From Arthrobacter sp. Y81 (GTDB lineage: Bacteria; Actinomycetota; Actinomycetes; Actinomycetales; Micrococcaceae), in NCBI RefSeq assembly GCF_002929335.1, contig NZ_PJIL01000002.1, positions 1-64,000 of the forward strand: DNA of 64,000 nt, read 5' to 3'. The position numbers were made by a program, and so were the translations under genes. The notes beneath the pieces are model-generated. The model had not been told where the DNA came from. It saw only the letters and a program-made list of their open reading frames with translations, and searched no databases. Positions 32,365 to 41,110 of the stretch are shown here, piece after piece. Position 1 is the stretch's first letter; the number at the start of each line of letters is the position of its first letter.

Positions 32365-33534
32365 ATGAGATGGGACGCACAAGCACTCCGGCCGGCGACT
32401 GCAGGCAACACCGCAGGCAACGCATCAGCAGCCGCCCCAGCCGTTGACGCGTTGCTGCCGCTGGCCGGACTTGTGCGTTCCGTCTCAACCCCCGAATTCG
32501 CCGGGGTCACTTTCCACGAGGTCACCGCCAAATCGGTGCTCAACAAAGTGGCGGCCGGTTCCCGCATGCCCTTCGAATGGACCGTCAATCCCTATCGCGG
32601 CTGCAGCCATGCCTGCGTCTATTGTTTTGCCCGTAAAAGCCACACCTACCTGGACTTTGATGCCGGCCTGGATTTTGACAGCCAGGTGGTGGTCAAGATC
32701 AACGCTGCCGAAGTCCTGCGGAAGGAACTTGCAAAGCCTTCCTGGGGCCATCACCACGTGGCCCTGGGCACGAACACGGATCCGTACCAGCGCGCCGAGG
32801 GCCGGTATCAGCTGATGCCGGGCATTATCAGCGCGCTTGCCGATTCAGGAACGCCGCTGTCCATCCTCACCAAGGGGACCCTGCTGGCCAGGGACATCCC
32901 GCTGCTGAAGCACGCCGCTGCGCAGGTGCCGGTCGGGATAGGGATTTCGCTGGCCATGACTGACGAACAGTTGGCCGAGGCAGTCGAGCCCGGCACTCCG
33001 GGACCCAGGGCGCGGCTCAAGCTGGTCTCGAGGCTACGCGAAGCCGGCTTGCCGTGCGGCGTCATGGCCATGCCTATCCTGCCCTGGCTCTCCGACAGCG
33101 ACGAAGCACTGGACTCGCTCTTTGGCTCACTCGCCGCGGCAGGTGCTACGGGTGTTACGGCCGGAGCCCTGTACCTGAAGCCGGGGACGCGCGAATGGTT
33201 TATGCAATGGATCGCTGCCCGCCACCCCGAACTGGCAGGCCGTTACCGCCGGCTGTACGGCACAGGGTCCTACGCGTCCAAGGAGTACCGCGAATGGCTC
33301 GCGGGGCGGATCCGCTATTTCAAGGCCCGGCATGGCTTTTCCGGTTCGCACGGCTTCAGCCACCGCGATCTGGCCCAGGACCCCAGGGAAGAGGAAGCAC
33401 AGTATCCTGCTGGCAGCATGCCCGAAGCGGGAACCGGCCCGGGGAGGACAACGGGCCTCCGGGGCACCGCAGCAAACACCGGCAGGGGCGGTCATGCCTC
33501 CAGTGAGGATTCCGCCCGGCCCACGCTGTTCTGA
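32365..33534 (+). CDS. Rv2578c-family radical SAM protein
   Basis: A 389-residue radical SAM enzyme of the SplB-like group. The iron-sulfur motif CSHACVYC (CxxxCxxC) follows NPYRG near residue 88, and ALGTNTDPYQ near 140 is typical of the family. The C-terminal 60 residues are low-complexity and basic. ATG 32365 is chosen because it coincides with the predicted transcription start; ATG 32356 and TTG 32329 are in-frame alternatives inside the promoter. SOS control suggests a DNA-damage role, but the substrate is unknown. Its 3' end abuts a metQ remnant. Confidence 0.85.
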   Translation: MRWDAQALRPATAGNTAGNASAAAPAVDALLPLAGLVRSVSTPEFAGVTFHEVTAKSVLNKVAAGSRMPFEWTVNPYRGCSHACVYCFARKSHTYLDFDAGLDFDSQVVVKINAAEVLRKELAKPSWGHHHVALGTNTDPYQRAEGRYQLMPGIISALADSGTPLSILTKGTLLARDIPLLKHAAAQVPVGIGISLAMTDEQLAEAVEPGTPGPRARLKLVSRLREAGLPCGVMAMPILPWLSDSDEALDSLFGSLAAAGATGVTAGALYLKPGTREWFMQWIAARHPELAGRYRRLYGTGSYASKEYREWLAGRIRYFKARHGFSGSHGFSHRDLAQDPREEEAQYPAGSMPEAGTGPGRTTGLRGTAANTGRGGHASSEDSARPTLF

Positions 33535-33540
33535 CCCTCT

Positions 33541-34149
33541 TGAACAGCCTCTGCCCGCGCGGGTCGTCCTTCATTTCAGCCTTGACGGCCAGGACGTTGT
33601 AGTAGGCACTGTCCTTGCCCTCCACGAGCAGCTGCTTGTCGGCGCTCAGCCCGGCCGGCAGGGCGAATGCCAGCGTTACAATCGCGGCGTCCTTGTCATT
33701 GAGCGCCTGCGGCAGGCTGGCGTTCTCGATCTCGGTGAACTCGAGGTTCTTCGGGTTCGCCTTGACATCCTTGAGCGGATCTCCAAAGCCTGTGACCGCC
33801 GTGCGGCGCGCCCCACTCCGGTAATTTCGAGGGACAGCTCGACGTTGGCCTGCACAGTCCGGCTGCTGAGCAGGTTGAGGTGCTGGAAGATCATGCCGAT
33901 GTTGTGCCGCGCGCTGCGCAGCCCGGAGCCGGTCAGGGACGTGACGTCGCGGCCGTCCACTGTGACAGATCCGGAATCGGGGCGCTCCAGCGAATTGACG
34001 GTCCGGATCAGGGTGCACTTGCCGGCACCGCTCTGGCCGACGACGCCGAAAATCTCACCGCGGCCGACGGTCAGCGAAACGTCGTCAAGCGCCCGGACCG
34101 CTGTCTCCCCTGAGCCATAGCTCTTCGACACCCGGTCTACGGAAATCAT
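33541..34149 (-). pseudogene. Deletion remnant joining metN (5') to metQ (3')
   Basis: From 34149 the frame reads as the start of a MetN-type methionine ABC ATPase: [12 protein letters not shown], Walker A region [13 protein letters not shown], then [25 protein letters not shown]. Similarity stops near 33798. In another frame, from about 33785 downstream, the sequence is the C-terminal part of a MetQ-type binding lipoprotein ([49 protein letters not shown]). The rest of metN, all of metI and the start of metQ are missing. The Walker A GKC (normally GKS or GKT) and loss of the metQ end beside the radical SAM gene show further decay. Confidence 0.85.
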
Positions 34150-34200
34150 GGAGCTCCCTGTGGTGGCTCAAATCCTCGCGGAACGATTTTCCGTAAAAGC

Positions 34201-34223
34201 GGGTGCGGACATCGTCCGCACCC
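34201..34223 (-). terminator. Terminator of the Nudix gene
   Basis: A perfect 10-bp stem (34201-34210 with 34214-34223) with an ATC loop, followed on the minus strand by GCTTTTAC. It lies about 85 bases after the Nudix hydrolase stop. Confidence 0.65.
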
Positions 34224-34307
34224 AACTTAAGAATTCTGCCAAGAAGCCACTGAAGGCGGCCAATCCGAATTCATCCCGCTGAAACGGGGTTCAGCACTCG
34301 GATAATT

Positions 34308-34760
34308 TCACGATTCCAGTGGAACCCGCTCTGAGCCGGCAACGGCGGCCAGCAGGGCCCGGACAATCGGGAAGTCCGCCGGTATCCAGGGCAGGGTGAG
34401 AGCTTCCTCACTTTCCGCCAGGCTGATCCAGCGCAGTTCGTCGTGGTCTTCCAGCGGGCGGGGTTCGCCGTCCGCAATCTCGGCAAACCAGACCCGCATG
34501 GAGGCCCTGGCATTGAGCGGCCAGCCGGCGGCGGATTCCGCCAGCAATTCAGTGCCCAGCCGGACGCCGATGCCCAGTTCTTCGCGGAGTTCGCGGTGCA
34601 GGGCGTCTTCCGCGGATTCGAGCGGCTCCACCTTCCCGCCCGGGAACTCCCACATTCCGGCGAACTGGGGCGGCGACGTCCGGCGCGCCACCAGGAGCCG
34701 GGCAGGGGCACTCAGCGAATCCACAACCGCTCCGCCGACAACATTGATGAGTCCAGTCAC
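34308..34760 (-). CDS. Nudix hydrolase, MutT-like
   Basis: A 150-residue pyrophosphohydrolase. The Nudix box GGKVEPLESAEDALHRELREELGI matches GX5EX7REUXEEXGU (it is longer than shown pattern elements). Its N-terminus VVGGAVVDSLSAPARLLVARRTSPPQ and the FAGMWEFPGG lead-in are typical of MutT-type 8-oxo-dGTP or (deoxy)nucleoside triphosphate pyrophosphatases. Substrate not resolvable by eye. Monocistronic, with a hairpin terminator downstream. Confidence 0.88.
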   Translation of the reverse strand: MTGLINVVGGAVVDSLSAPARLLVARRTSPPQFAGMWEFPGGKVEPLESAEDALHRELREELGIGVRLGTELLAESAAGWPLNARASMRVWFAEIADGEPRPLEDHDELRWISLAESEEALTLPWIPADFPIVRALLAAVAGSERVPLES

Positions 34761-34971
34761 CGCAACAGTCTATGGGGGACAATGGTTGAGGCCGATTCCA
34801 CCGCCGTCCCCGAAAATGGCCGCCACGCCGGAATACGGACCACTCCCCCATCGTTGCAGTAATCAGATTTATTCAGTCGCGTCTCAGCCGCTACTTATGC
34901 TTCCCGCACCGCGGGAACGGTGACCGCCTGAAGCAGACCCGCCAGAACCGGAACTTTCGAAGAGCAGGCCA

Positions 34972-36183
34972 ATGACCTCCACGCCCACCCTCAGCCCCGC
35001 CAAGCCAAAGGCAGGAGCCCAACACCTTGCCCTGGCCATCGTGTCCCTTGCGATGGGCGGATTCGGCATCGGCGTCACGGAATTCACCATGATGGGACTG
35101 CTCAAGGAGGTGGAGCAGGGCCTGAACATCGGCACCCCGGAAGCCGGCCACCTCATCTCTGCCTACGCCCTCGGCGTTGTCATCGGGGCGCCCCTCCTTG
35201 CAGCTGTCGGCGCCAAGCTTCCCCGCAAGCACCTCGCGCTGGGTCTCATGCTGTTCTTCAGCCTGGCCAACCTCACGTCGTACATCGCTCCGGATTACGG
35301 CACCATGCTGCTGTCCCGGTTCGCGGCCGGCCTGCCGCACGGAGCGTTCTTCGGTGTGGCGGCCGTGATCGCTGCGTCGCTGGTCGCGCCGACGAAGCGC
35401 GGTTGGGCGATCTCCATGGTCATGGCCGGGCTGACGATCTCGAACGTCATCGGCGTTCCGTTCGCCACGTGGCTGGGCCAGGCCTTTGGCTGGCGCCTGC
35501 TTTTTGTCCTGGTGGGCGTCATCGGGCTGGTCACGCTTGGCATGCTCTGGAAGTTTGTCCCGTTCCAGGCAGCGCACCCTGACGCCAGCATCCGTCGGGA
35601 ACTTGGCGCCCTGAAGCGGCTGCAGGTCTGGCTCGCCATCCTCATCGGTATCGTGGGATTCGGCGGCTTCTTCGCCACCTACACGTACATTGCGCACACC
35701 ATGACCTCCGTGGCGGACATCCCGGCCGCCTGGCTGCCGCTGGTCGTCGCGCTGTACGGCCTGGGCATGGTGGCGGGAAACATCGTTGGCGGCCGCATCG
35801 CGGACAAGTCAGTGATGGGCACAATCTATTGGGTCCTGCCTGGCATCGCGGTCGCGCTGGTCATCTATGCGGTGGCGGTCCACTGGCCGTGGTCCGCCTT
35901 TGTGATCGTGTTTGTGGTGGGTGGGGCAGGCTCCCTCCTGGTCCCGGCACTGCAGACCCGGCTGCTGGACGCCTCCCCCGATGCCCCGTCCCTGGCATCC
36001 TCGCTCAACCACGCGGCCCTGAACGTGGCGAACGCCCTCGGCGCCTTCCTGGGCGGCCTGGTCATTGCGTGGGGCTGGGGCTATGTTGCGCCTGCACTCG
36101 TGGGGGCGGTCCTGGCCATCCTCGGCCTCGGCGTTGCCCTCCTCAGCGGCCTGCTGGAACACAAAAGGCCGCTGGTCTCCTAG
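34972..36183 (+). CDS. MFS transporter, DHA1/AraJ-like exporter
   Basis: A 403-residue, 12-helix major facilitator protein. MGGFGIGVTEFTMMGLLKEV in helix 1 and AGLPHGAFFGVAAVIAASLV in helix 4 are typical of the AraJ/NepI-like DHA1 subgroup, which exports sugars, nucleosides or drugs. A central loop near residue 205 separates the two six-helix halves. No adjacent regulator suggests a substrate. It converges with the CDF gene. Confidence 0.85.
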   Translation: MTSTPTLSPAKPKAGAQHLALAIVSLAMGGFGIGVTEFTMMGLLKEVEQGLNIGTPEAGHLISAYALGVVIGAPLLAAVGAKLPRKHLALGLMLFFSLANLTSYIAPDYGTMLLSRFAAGLPHGAFFGVAAVIAASLVAPTKRGWAISMVMAGLTISNVIGVPFATWLGQAFGWRLLFVLVGVIGLVTLGMLWKFVPFQAAHPDASIRRELGALKRLQVWLAILIGIVGFGGFFATYTYIAHTMTSVADIPAAWLPLVVALYGLGMVAGNIVGGRIADKSVMGTIYWVLPGIAVALVIYAVAVHWPWSAFVIVFVVGGAGSLLVPALQTRLLDASPDAPSLASSLNHAALNVANALGAFLGGLVIAWGWGYVAPALVGAVLAILGLGVALLSGLLEHKRPLVS

Positions 36184-36244
36184 CCTGCCCTAACAGGTTC
36201 GGTCCAGCGGCCTTCGGCGGCCGTGGCAGCCCGGGCGGGTTGGA

Positions 36245-37162
36245 TCAGACGTGCGCGCGTTCCACGTCGGGTTCAAGGTAGATGACCCGCGCAATGGGCA
36301 CAGCCTCGCGGATGCGGCTTTCGGCGTCGTCGATGACCTTGGCGATCTCCGCGCCGGTGGCGGCGGCGCCGACACTGATCTTGGCCGCAACCAGCAGTTC
36401 TTCCGGGCCAAGGTGCATGGTCTTCAGGTGGATGATCCTGGTGCCGTCGGCCTCGAGGGCTCCGCTGATCCTGGCGGAGTCAGCTTTCGTGGCGGATTCC
36501 CCGAGCAGCAGCGACTTGGTCTCCAGGGCCAGCACGATGGCGATGGCCACCAGCAGGAAGCCGATCATCGCGGTGCCAAGGGCGTCCCAGATACCGTTAC
36601 CGGTAATCAGGGTCAGGCTTACGCCGAACAGTGCGAACACCAGGCCCAGCAGGGCACCGAGGTCCTCGAGCAGGATGACAGGCAGTTCGGGCTGCTTGGC
36701 GTTGCGGATGAAGTGCACCCAGCTCTGCTTGCCGCGCACGTGGTTTGACTCGATGATCGCCGTCCGGAACGAGAACGATTCAGCGACAATTGCCCCGATT
36801 AGCACAGCCAGGGGAACCCACCAGAAATCGCCTTCGATGGCGTGGGGGTGCTGAATCTTCTCCCAAGCCTCGTACAGAGCAAACAGGCCACCCACGCTGA
36901 ACAGCACAATCGAGACGATGAACGCATAAATGTACCGTTCGCGTCCGTAGCCAAAGGGGTGCTCGGGGCTCGCGGCACGCTTGGCGCGTTTGCCGCCCAC
37001 CAGCAGGAGGATCTGGTTGCCGGAGTCGGCTACAGAGTGGATGGCCTCAGCCAGCATCGACGACGACAGCGTCAGGAAAAAAGCGACGAACTTCAGTACA
37101 GCGATGGTCAGGTTTGCAGCCAGAGCCGCGACGATCGCCTTGGTACCGCCATTTGCAGCCAA
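36245..37162 (-). CDS. Cation diffusion facilitator transporter
   Basis: A 305-residue CDF antiporter with six predicted helices and a C-terminal cytoplasmic domain. Helix 2 has the metal site HSVADSGNQ; the matching site in helix 5 reads EDLGALLG rather than HxxxD, as in the ZNT9-like subgroup. Zn2+ export is common in the family, but the altered second site makes the metal uncertain. Single gene facing the MFS gene. Confidence 0.85.
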   Translation of the reverse strand: MAANGGTKAIVAALAANLTIAVLKFVAFFLTLSSSMLAEAIHSVADSGNQILLLVGGKRAKRAASPEHPFGYGRERYIYAFIVSIVLFSVGGLFALYEAWEKIQHPHAIEGDFWWVPLAVLIGAIVAESFSFRTAIIESNHVRGKQSWVHFIRNAKQPELPVILLEDLGALLGLVFALFGVSLTLITGNGIWDALGTAMIGFLLVAIAIVLALETKSLLLGESATKADSARISGALEADGTRIIHLKTMHLGPEELLVAAKISVGAAATGAEIAKVIDDAESRIREAVPIARVIYLEPDVERAHV

Positions 37163-37324
37163 GTGAGCTTCACCTCTTCAGGGATTGACGGAAAATTTGC
37201 ACGTGCGATCACCGCACAACGCTGATGCCCGCAATGAATACCGTACCCGCCAGCCGCGACCGGACATACCACGCGTCACGGTGGATGACATCAAAAACAA
37301 TGAAACTAAGCCTGCTGACAAGGA

Positions 37325-37339
37325 AACACACCGTGTGTT
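37325..37339. promoter_or_regulatory. 15-bp palindrome upstream of the GlsB-type gene
   Basis: AACACAC-C-GTGTGTT is a perfect 7-bp inverted repeat with a one-base centre, 58 bases before the ATG at 37397. A possible -10 (CATAAT, 37350-37355) follows. It could be an operator; the binding protein is unknown. Confidence 0.4.
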
Positions 37340-37396
37340 AGCTTGAAGCCATAATCGGGACCCGTAGTGAGTTCCGACGAATATGTAGGAGGAGAC

Positions 37397-37666
37397 ATGG
37401 GCTTTCTTGGCTGGATCATTCTCGGACTCATTGTAGGAGCAATCGTCAAGGCAATCATGCCTGGTACGGTCGGCGGCGGCTGGGTCACCAGCCTCGTGCT
37501 TGGTGTCGTCGGCGCCATCGTCGGCGGCTGGATCGGCGACCTTCTGTTCGGCGGCGGCAGGATGGAATTCTGGAACCTCGGTTCCTGGCTTCTCGCCATC
37601 GTCGGCGGCCTCGTCGTAGCCGGCATCTACGGCTTCATCACCGGCCGGAAAAAGACCACCACATAA
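37397..37666 (+). CDS. GlsB/YeaQ/YmgE-type small membrane stress protein
   Basis: An 89-residue protein made almost entirely of three glycine-rich transmembrane segments (GFLGWIILGLIVGAIVKAI, TSLVLGVVGAIVGGWIG, GSWLLAIVGGLVVAGIYGFI). This is the transglycosylase-associated/YeaQ family linked to general stress responses, of unknown mechanism. ATG 37397 follows a strong GGAGGAG site. A second in-frame ATG-like start at 37367 lacks such a site. Confidence 0.88.
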   Translation: MGFLGWIILGLIVGAIVKAIMPGTVGGGWVTSLVLGVVGAIVGGWIGDLLFGGGRMEFWNLGSWLLAIVGGLVVAGIYGFITGRKKTTT

Positions 37667-37720
37667 CTACACTCACCACCGCTCAGGGCACAGAGATGCC
37701 CAATGGTGAAGATTACGACG

Positions 37721-37750
37721 GCGGGGGCCCACCGGAAGGTGGGCCCCCGC
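37721..37750. terminator. Bidirectional terminator between convergent genes
   Basis: A 13-bp perfect GC stem (37721-37733 with 37738-37750) with a GGAA loop, between the GlsB-type gene and the converging RNA methyltransferase gene. The flanks are only moderately T-rich (CTTTG on the plus side). Confidence 0.7.
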
Positions 37751-37776
37751 CTTTGCGTTGTGGGTGTGGCTGCTGG

Positions 37777-38673
37777 TCAGCTGCGCTCTTGCGACCGGGC
37801 GCTGGCGTAGAGGCAGACCGTGGCGGCGGTTCCGAGGTTCAGGCTCTCCGCTTTCCCGTAGACGGGTACGGCCACCCGGTAATCGGCCAGCGCGATTTCA
37901 TCCTCGGACAGGCCCTGGGCCTCGTTGCCGAAGAGCCAGGCTGTGGGCTTTTCCAGCGCGTAAATCGATTCCGCGGCGGAGTCCCCCAGACGGCGGGCCG
38001 CGTTCTCGTCCTGGAGTCGGTCCAGGTTCAGCTGGCCGTAACCGTCGGCGGCGAGGACCCCGATCCCGCGCTCCTTGCATCGGGCCACCAGCTCGGCTAC
38101 GTCGGCGCCAAGGACGATCGGCAGATGGAAGAGGGATCCCGCCGTCGAACGGACAGCTTTAGGGTTGTAGATGTCCACGCTGGACGCGGTCAGAATGACG
38201 GCGTCGGCGCCGGCGGCATCGGCTGCGCGGAGCACGGTTCCCGCGTTACCGGGGTCGCGGACCTGGCACAGGACGGCAACCAGCTGCGGACCGGCGTCGA
38301 GTACCTGCTCAAGGCTCACGTCCAGGAAACCGCAGACCGCGAGAATGCCCTGCGGGGTGACTGTGTCCGCCATCGCGGCGAGCACTTCGTCGGTGGCGAG
38401 GTAGGCGGTGGTGCCCTCCGCGAGTGTCTCCAGGTCCGGGTGCCGGTCCAGGCAGGACTCGCTCGCGTAGACCTCATAGACGATGCCGGGCTCCCCCGCG
38501 GCAATCCGCTTCTGATGCAGTGTCAGGGCCTCGCGCACGGCCTGCGGACCCTCCGCCAGGAACTCGCGGCGCTTTAAACGGGCCGGGCGCCCGGCAAGTT
38601 GTGCCACCTTCCTCACCCGATCAGCTCTGGGGTTGGAAAGTGGAAAGTCTTGCGGGCGCCCGGTTTCGTTCAT
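37777..38673 (-). CDS. TrmH/SpoU-family RNA 2'-O-methyltransferase
   Basis: A 298-residue SPOUT methyltransferase. The N-terminal substrate-binding domain (LAGRPARLKRREFLAEGPQAVREAL) is followed by the knotted catalytic domain: motif 1 RDPGNAGTVLRAADAAG, motif 2 LFGNEAQGLS, motif 3 SLNLGTAATVCLY. It modifies ribose in tRNA or 23S rRNA; which one is unclear. It lies 46 bases downstream of rplT, as in many bacteria. Confidence 0.9.
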   Translation of the reverse strand: MNETGRPQDFPLSNPRADRVRKVAQLAGRPARLKRREFLAEGPQAVREALTLHQKRIAAGEPGIVYEVYASESCLDRHPDLETLAEGTTAYLATDEVLAAMADTVTPQGILAVCGFLDVSLEQVLDAGPQLVAVLCQVRDPGNAGTVLRAADAAGADAVILTASSVDIYNPKAVRSTAGSLFHLPIVLGADVAELVARCKERGIGVLAADGYGQLNLDRLQDENAARRLGDSAAESIYALEKPTAWLFGNEAQGLSEDEIALADYRVAVPVYGKAESLNLGTAATVCLYASARSQERS

Positions 38674-38718
38674 ATAAGAACCTTAGTTGCTTTGGCAGCC
38701 GGTTCTTGAACGGGGATG

Positions 38719-39234
38719 TTACTCGGCAGCCTCGTCAGCAGCCGGCTTCTTTGCAGCCTTGGCCTTGGGGGCCTTCTCAGCGGGAGCTTCCTCTGCCTTG
38801 GCGGCCTTGACGGCCTTGGCCTTCGGTGCCTTTGCCTTCGGGGCGGCTTCGGCAGCGACGGCCGGAGCGGAGGTGTCAGCAGGCAGCGAGTCCTTGGCAA
38901 TCTGCACCAGGGCGGCAAAGGCGTTGGCGTCAGAGACGGCCAGTTCTGCCAGCATGCGGCGGTCAACCTCGACCTCAGCGGCCTTCAGGCCCTGGATCAG
39001 GCGGTTGTAGGTCAGGCCATTGGCGCGAGATGCAGCGTTGATGCGCTGGATCCACAGGCGGCGGAAGTCGCCCTTCTTCTTCTTGCGGTCACCGTAGCTG
39101 TACACAAACGAGTGCAGCAGCTGCTCTTTAGCCTTGCGGTACAGGCGTGAACGCTGTCCACGGTAGCCCTTTGCGCGTTCAAGGATAACCCGGCGCTTTT
39201 TGTGGGCGTTTACCGCCCTCTTCACACGTGCCAC
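38719..39234 (-). CDS. rplT: Ribosomal protein L20 with a C-terminal Lys/Ala-rich tail
   Basis: Residues 1-118 are standard L20 ([46 protein letters not shown]). Residues about 119-171 form a low-complexity Ala/Lys/Pro tail ([20 protein letters not shown]...), making the protein roughly 50 residues longer than usual. L20 binds 23S rRNA early in 50S assembly and in other bacteria represses its own operon. Third gene of infC-rpmI-rplT. Confidence 0.95.
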   Translation of the reverse strand: MARVKRAVNAHKKRRVILERAKGYRGQRSRLYRKAKEQLLHSFVYSYGDRKKKKGDFRRLWIQRINAASRANGLTYNRLIQGLKAAEVEVDRRMLAELAVSDANAFAALVQIAKDSLPADTSAPAVAAEAAPKAKAPKAKAVKAAKAEEAPAEKAPKAKAAKKPAADEAAE

Positions 39235-39353
39235 GTGCGTACTCCTTCAGAATTCTGATCCCAAGCGACTACTGCCGGAACAACCGGCTGGCCTGAGAAG
39301 CCTTTTTGGTAGTTGACTGCTGCCAGGTGGCTAACAGTCAGAGAACTTGGAAC

Positions 39354-39548
39354 TTAGATGCCGAGCATCTTCCGGATGACCTTGGCGTCGCCCTTGAAGA
39401 CGATCTTGTCGCCGGCGAGGCGACGGGTCAGCCTGGAGGACTTGTGCTCGAGGTAGTGGCGGCGGTTGGCCTGCTGGCGGCGCAGCTTGCCGCTGCCGGT
39501 CAGCTTGAAGCGCTTCTTAGCACCACTGTGGGTCTTCATCTTCGGCAT
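39354..39548 (-). CDS. rpmI: Ribosomal protein L35
   Basis: A 64-residue basic protein beginning [20 protein letters not shown], the L35 signature. Normal length. It lies 113 bases after infC and 119 bases before rplT, in the conserved order. Confidence 0.97.
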   Translation of the reverse strand: MPKMKTHSGAKKRFKLTGSGKLRRQQANRRHYLEHKSSRLTRRLAGDKIVFKGDAKVIRKMLGI

Positions 39549-39661
39549 GGGAACCGATCTCCTTACGTATCCGCAGACATGTCTGCAGTCTTTCGTGCAG
39601 CCACCCCTGCGGGCGGCATGCTGGTTGCTTGCTGCGCGAAGGCACTTCGCGCAGCTTTGAA

Positions 39662-40765
39662 CTAGTTGGTCTTCTTGCTGCCCGGCTTGGGAGCGGCCGG
39701 CCGTGCTGCAGGCTTGGGTGCTGCGGGCCGTGCTACCGGCTTGGGCGGCGGCGCGGGAACTCCGGCAGGCTTCGGTGCCACGGGGGCAGCCGCAGCAGGC
39801 CTCGGCGTTTCAGGCGCCTTGGCCACAACCGGCCTGCTGACCGCGGGACGCGGTGCTTCTGCAGCCTTGGGGGCTTCGCGTTTCGGCGCTGCCTGCTTCG
39901 CTACCTTGGGAGCCTCCTGCTTGGGAGCTTCCTGCTTCGGAGCTTCCTGCTTGGGCGCTTCCTCGGCCGGAGCTTCCTGCTTCGGAGCTTCCTTGGCCGG
40001 GGCTTCGGCTTCCGGTGCCGCAACCGCTTCGGCGGGTGCCTCGACGCTCGTTGGCGCCGTAGTGGCCTCAACGTCTGCCTCGGGCGCTGCCTCTTCAGTC
40101 GAAACAACGTAACCCTCAGGAAGCAGGTCCGCGAGGGACTGCGTCATGGCGGGCTGGTCGCGGCTGACATCCACCCGGCCGCTGGCCTTGGCTTCGTTCT
40201 CAGCCTTTGCTTCAGCGCGCTGCGTCGCACGGCGTGCTTCGGCCTTGGCCTCAGCCTTGTTCTTCAGCGGTCCTACAACCATGACCATGTTACGGCCGTC
40301 GATGCGGGGGCTGGACTCGACAACTCCCACTTCGGCAACGTCGTCGGCGAAGCGCTGGAGCAGGCGGATGCCCATTTCCGGACGCTGCTGCTCGCGGCCA
40401 CGGAACTGGATCATGGCCTTGACCTTGTCCCCGGCGCCGAGGAAGCGGAGGGCGTGGCCGCGCTTCGTCTCGTAGTCGTGGGTGTCGATCTTCAGCCGGA
40501 ACCGGATTTCCTTCAGAACCGTGTTGGTCTGGTTCTTCCGGGCCTCGCGTGCCTTGACGGCGGCTTCGTACTTGTACTTGCCGAAGTCCATCAGCTTGCA
40601 CACCGGAGGCTTGGCCTGCGGTGCAACTTCAACGAGATCAAGGTCGGACTCGGCAGCCAAACGCAGGGCGTCCTCAATACGGACAATTCCTACTTGTTCG
40701 CCTGCAGGGCCGACCAGCCGCACCTCGGGGACGCGGATACGCTCATTGATTCTTGGCTCGCTAAT
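39662..40765 (-). CDS. infC: Translation initiation factor IF-3 with ATT start and long C-terminal tail
   Basis: Residues 1-185 are IF-3: [61 protein letters not shown] place the start at ATT 40765, preceded by AGGAG eight bases upstream and matching the exact family N-terminus. A rare AUU start is used for autogenous control of infC in other bacteria. An ATG 48 codons upstream would translate the leader hairpins. Residues about 190-367 are a low-complexity Pro/Ala/Lys/Glu tail with repeats of KQEAP, far longer than in E. coli IF-3. Confidence 0.92.
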   Translation of the reverse strand: MSEPRINERIRVPEVRLVGPAGEQVGIVRIEDALRLAAESDLDLVEVAPQAKPPVCKLMDFGKYKYEAAVKAREARKNQTNTVLKEIRFRLKIDTHDYETKRGHALRFLGAGDKVKAMIQFRGREQQRPEMGIRLLQRFADDVAEVGVVESSPRIDGRNMVMVVGPLKNKAEAKAEARRATQRAEAKAENEAKASGRVDVSRDQPAMTQSLADLLPEGYVVSTEEAAPEADVEATTAPTSVEAPAEAVAAPEAEAPAKEAPKQEAPAEEAPKQEAPKQEAPKQEAPKVAKQAAPKREAPKAAEAPRPAVSRPVVAKAPETPRPAAAAPVAPKPAGVPAPPPKPVARPAAPKPAARPAAPKPGSKKTN

Positions 40766-40800
40766 GTTAGAACTCCTGTGGTTGAGGTGAGTATTCCACC

Positions 40801-40883
40801 GACAAAATAGAGAAGGCCCCCAATTGCCGGAGCAATCGAAGGCCTCGAAGATCGGATGTACAACGCCTCCGGGGAGGCTGTAC
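40801..40883 (-). promoter_or_regulatory. infC leader with two hairpins, the second terminator-like
   Basis: The gap 40766-41110 has no gene; this leader is its main content. Towards infC, the first hairpin (40883-40858) has a stem GTACA + GCCTC. The second (40846-40812) pairs AGGCC and ATTGC arms around an internal loop and is followed by TCTCTATTTTG, like an intrinsic terminator. It ends about 40 bases before the ATT start. This could be an attenuator responding to IF-3 or L20, as known leaders do in Bacillus, but that is inference. Confidence 0.45.
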
Positions 40884-41110
40884 GCGTTCCACCCGGCTGA
40901 CGCCGCCATGGAATGCCCGACCAGGTACCCGGCAACCTTGCTTCCGCGGGAATTGCTTCCTGGGAAAACGGCTGACGCGGGTGGGAGAGAACTCCGCTTG
41001 CAAACTGAAAATCAATTCTACAGAAGAACCACGAAAGCTGCACATTCACAGCCACGAGTTTCACATAGCAAAATAACGACATTCAGTCGGTCTGTGACAA
41101 GCTTACCAGT

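Noticed and set aside
38673..38718. Terminator between rplT and the RNA methyltransferase
   Set aside because: A 7-bp stem with an 18-base loop and no T run is too weak to call.
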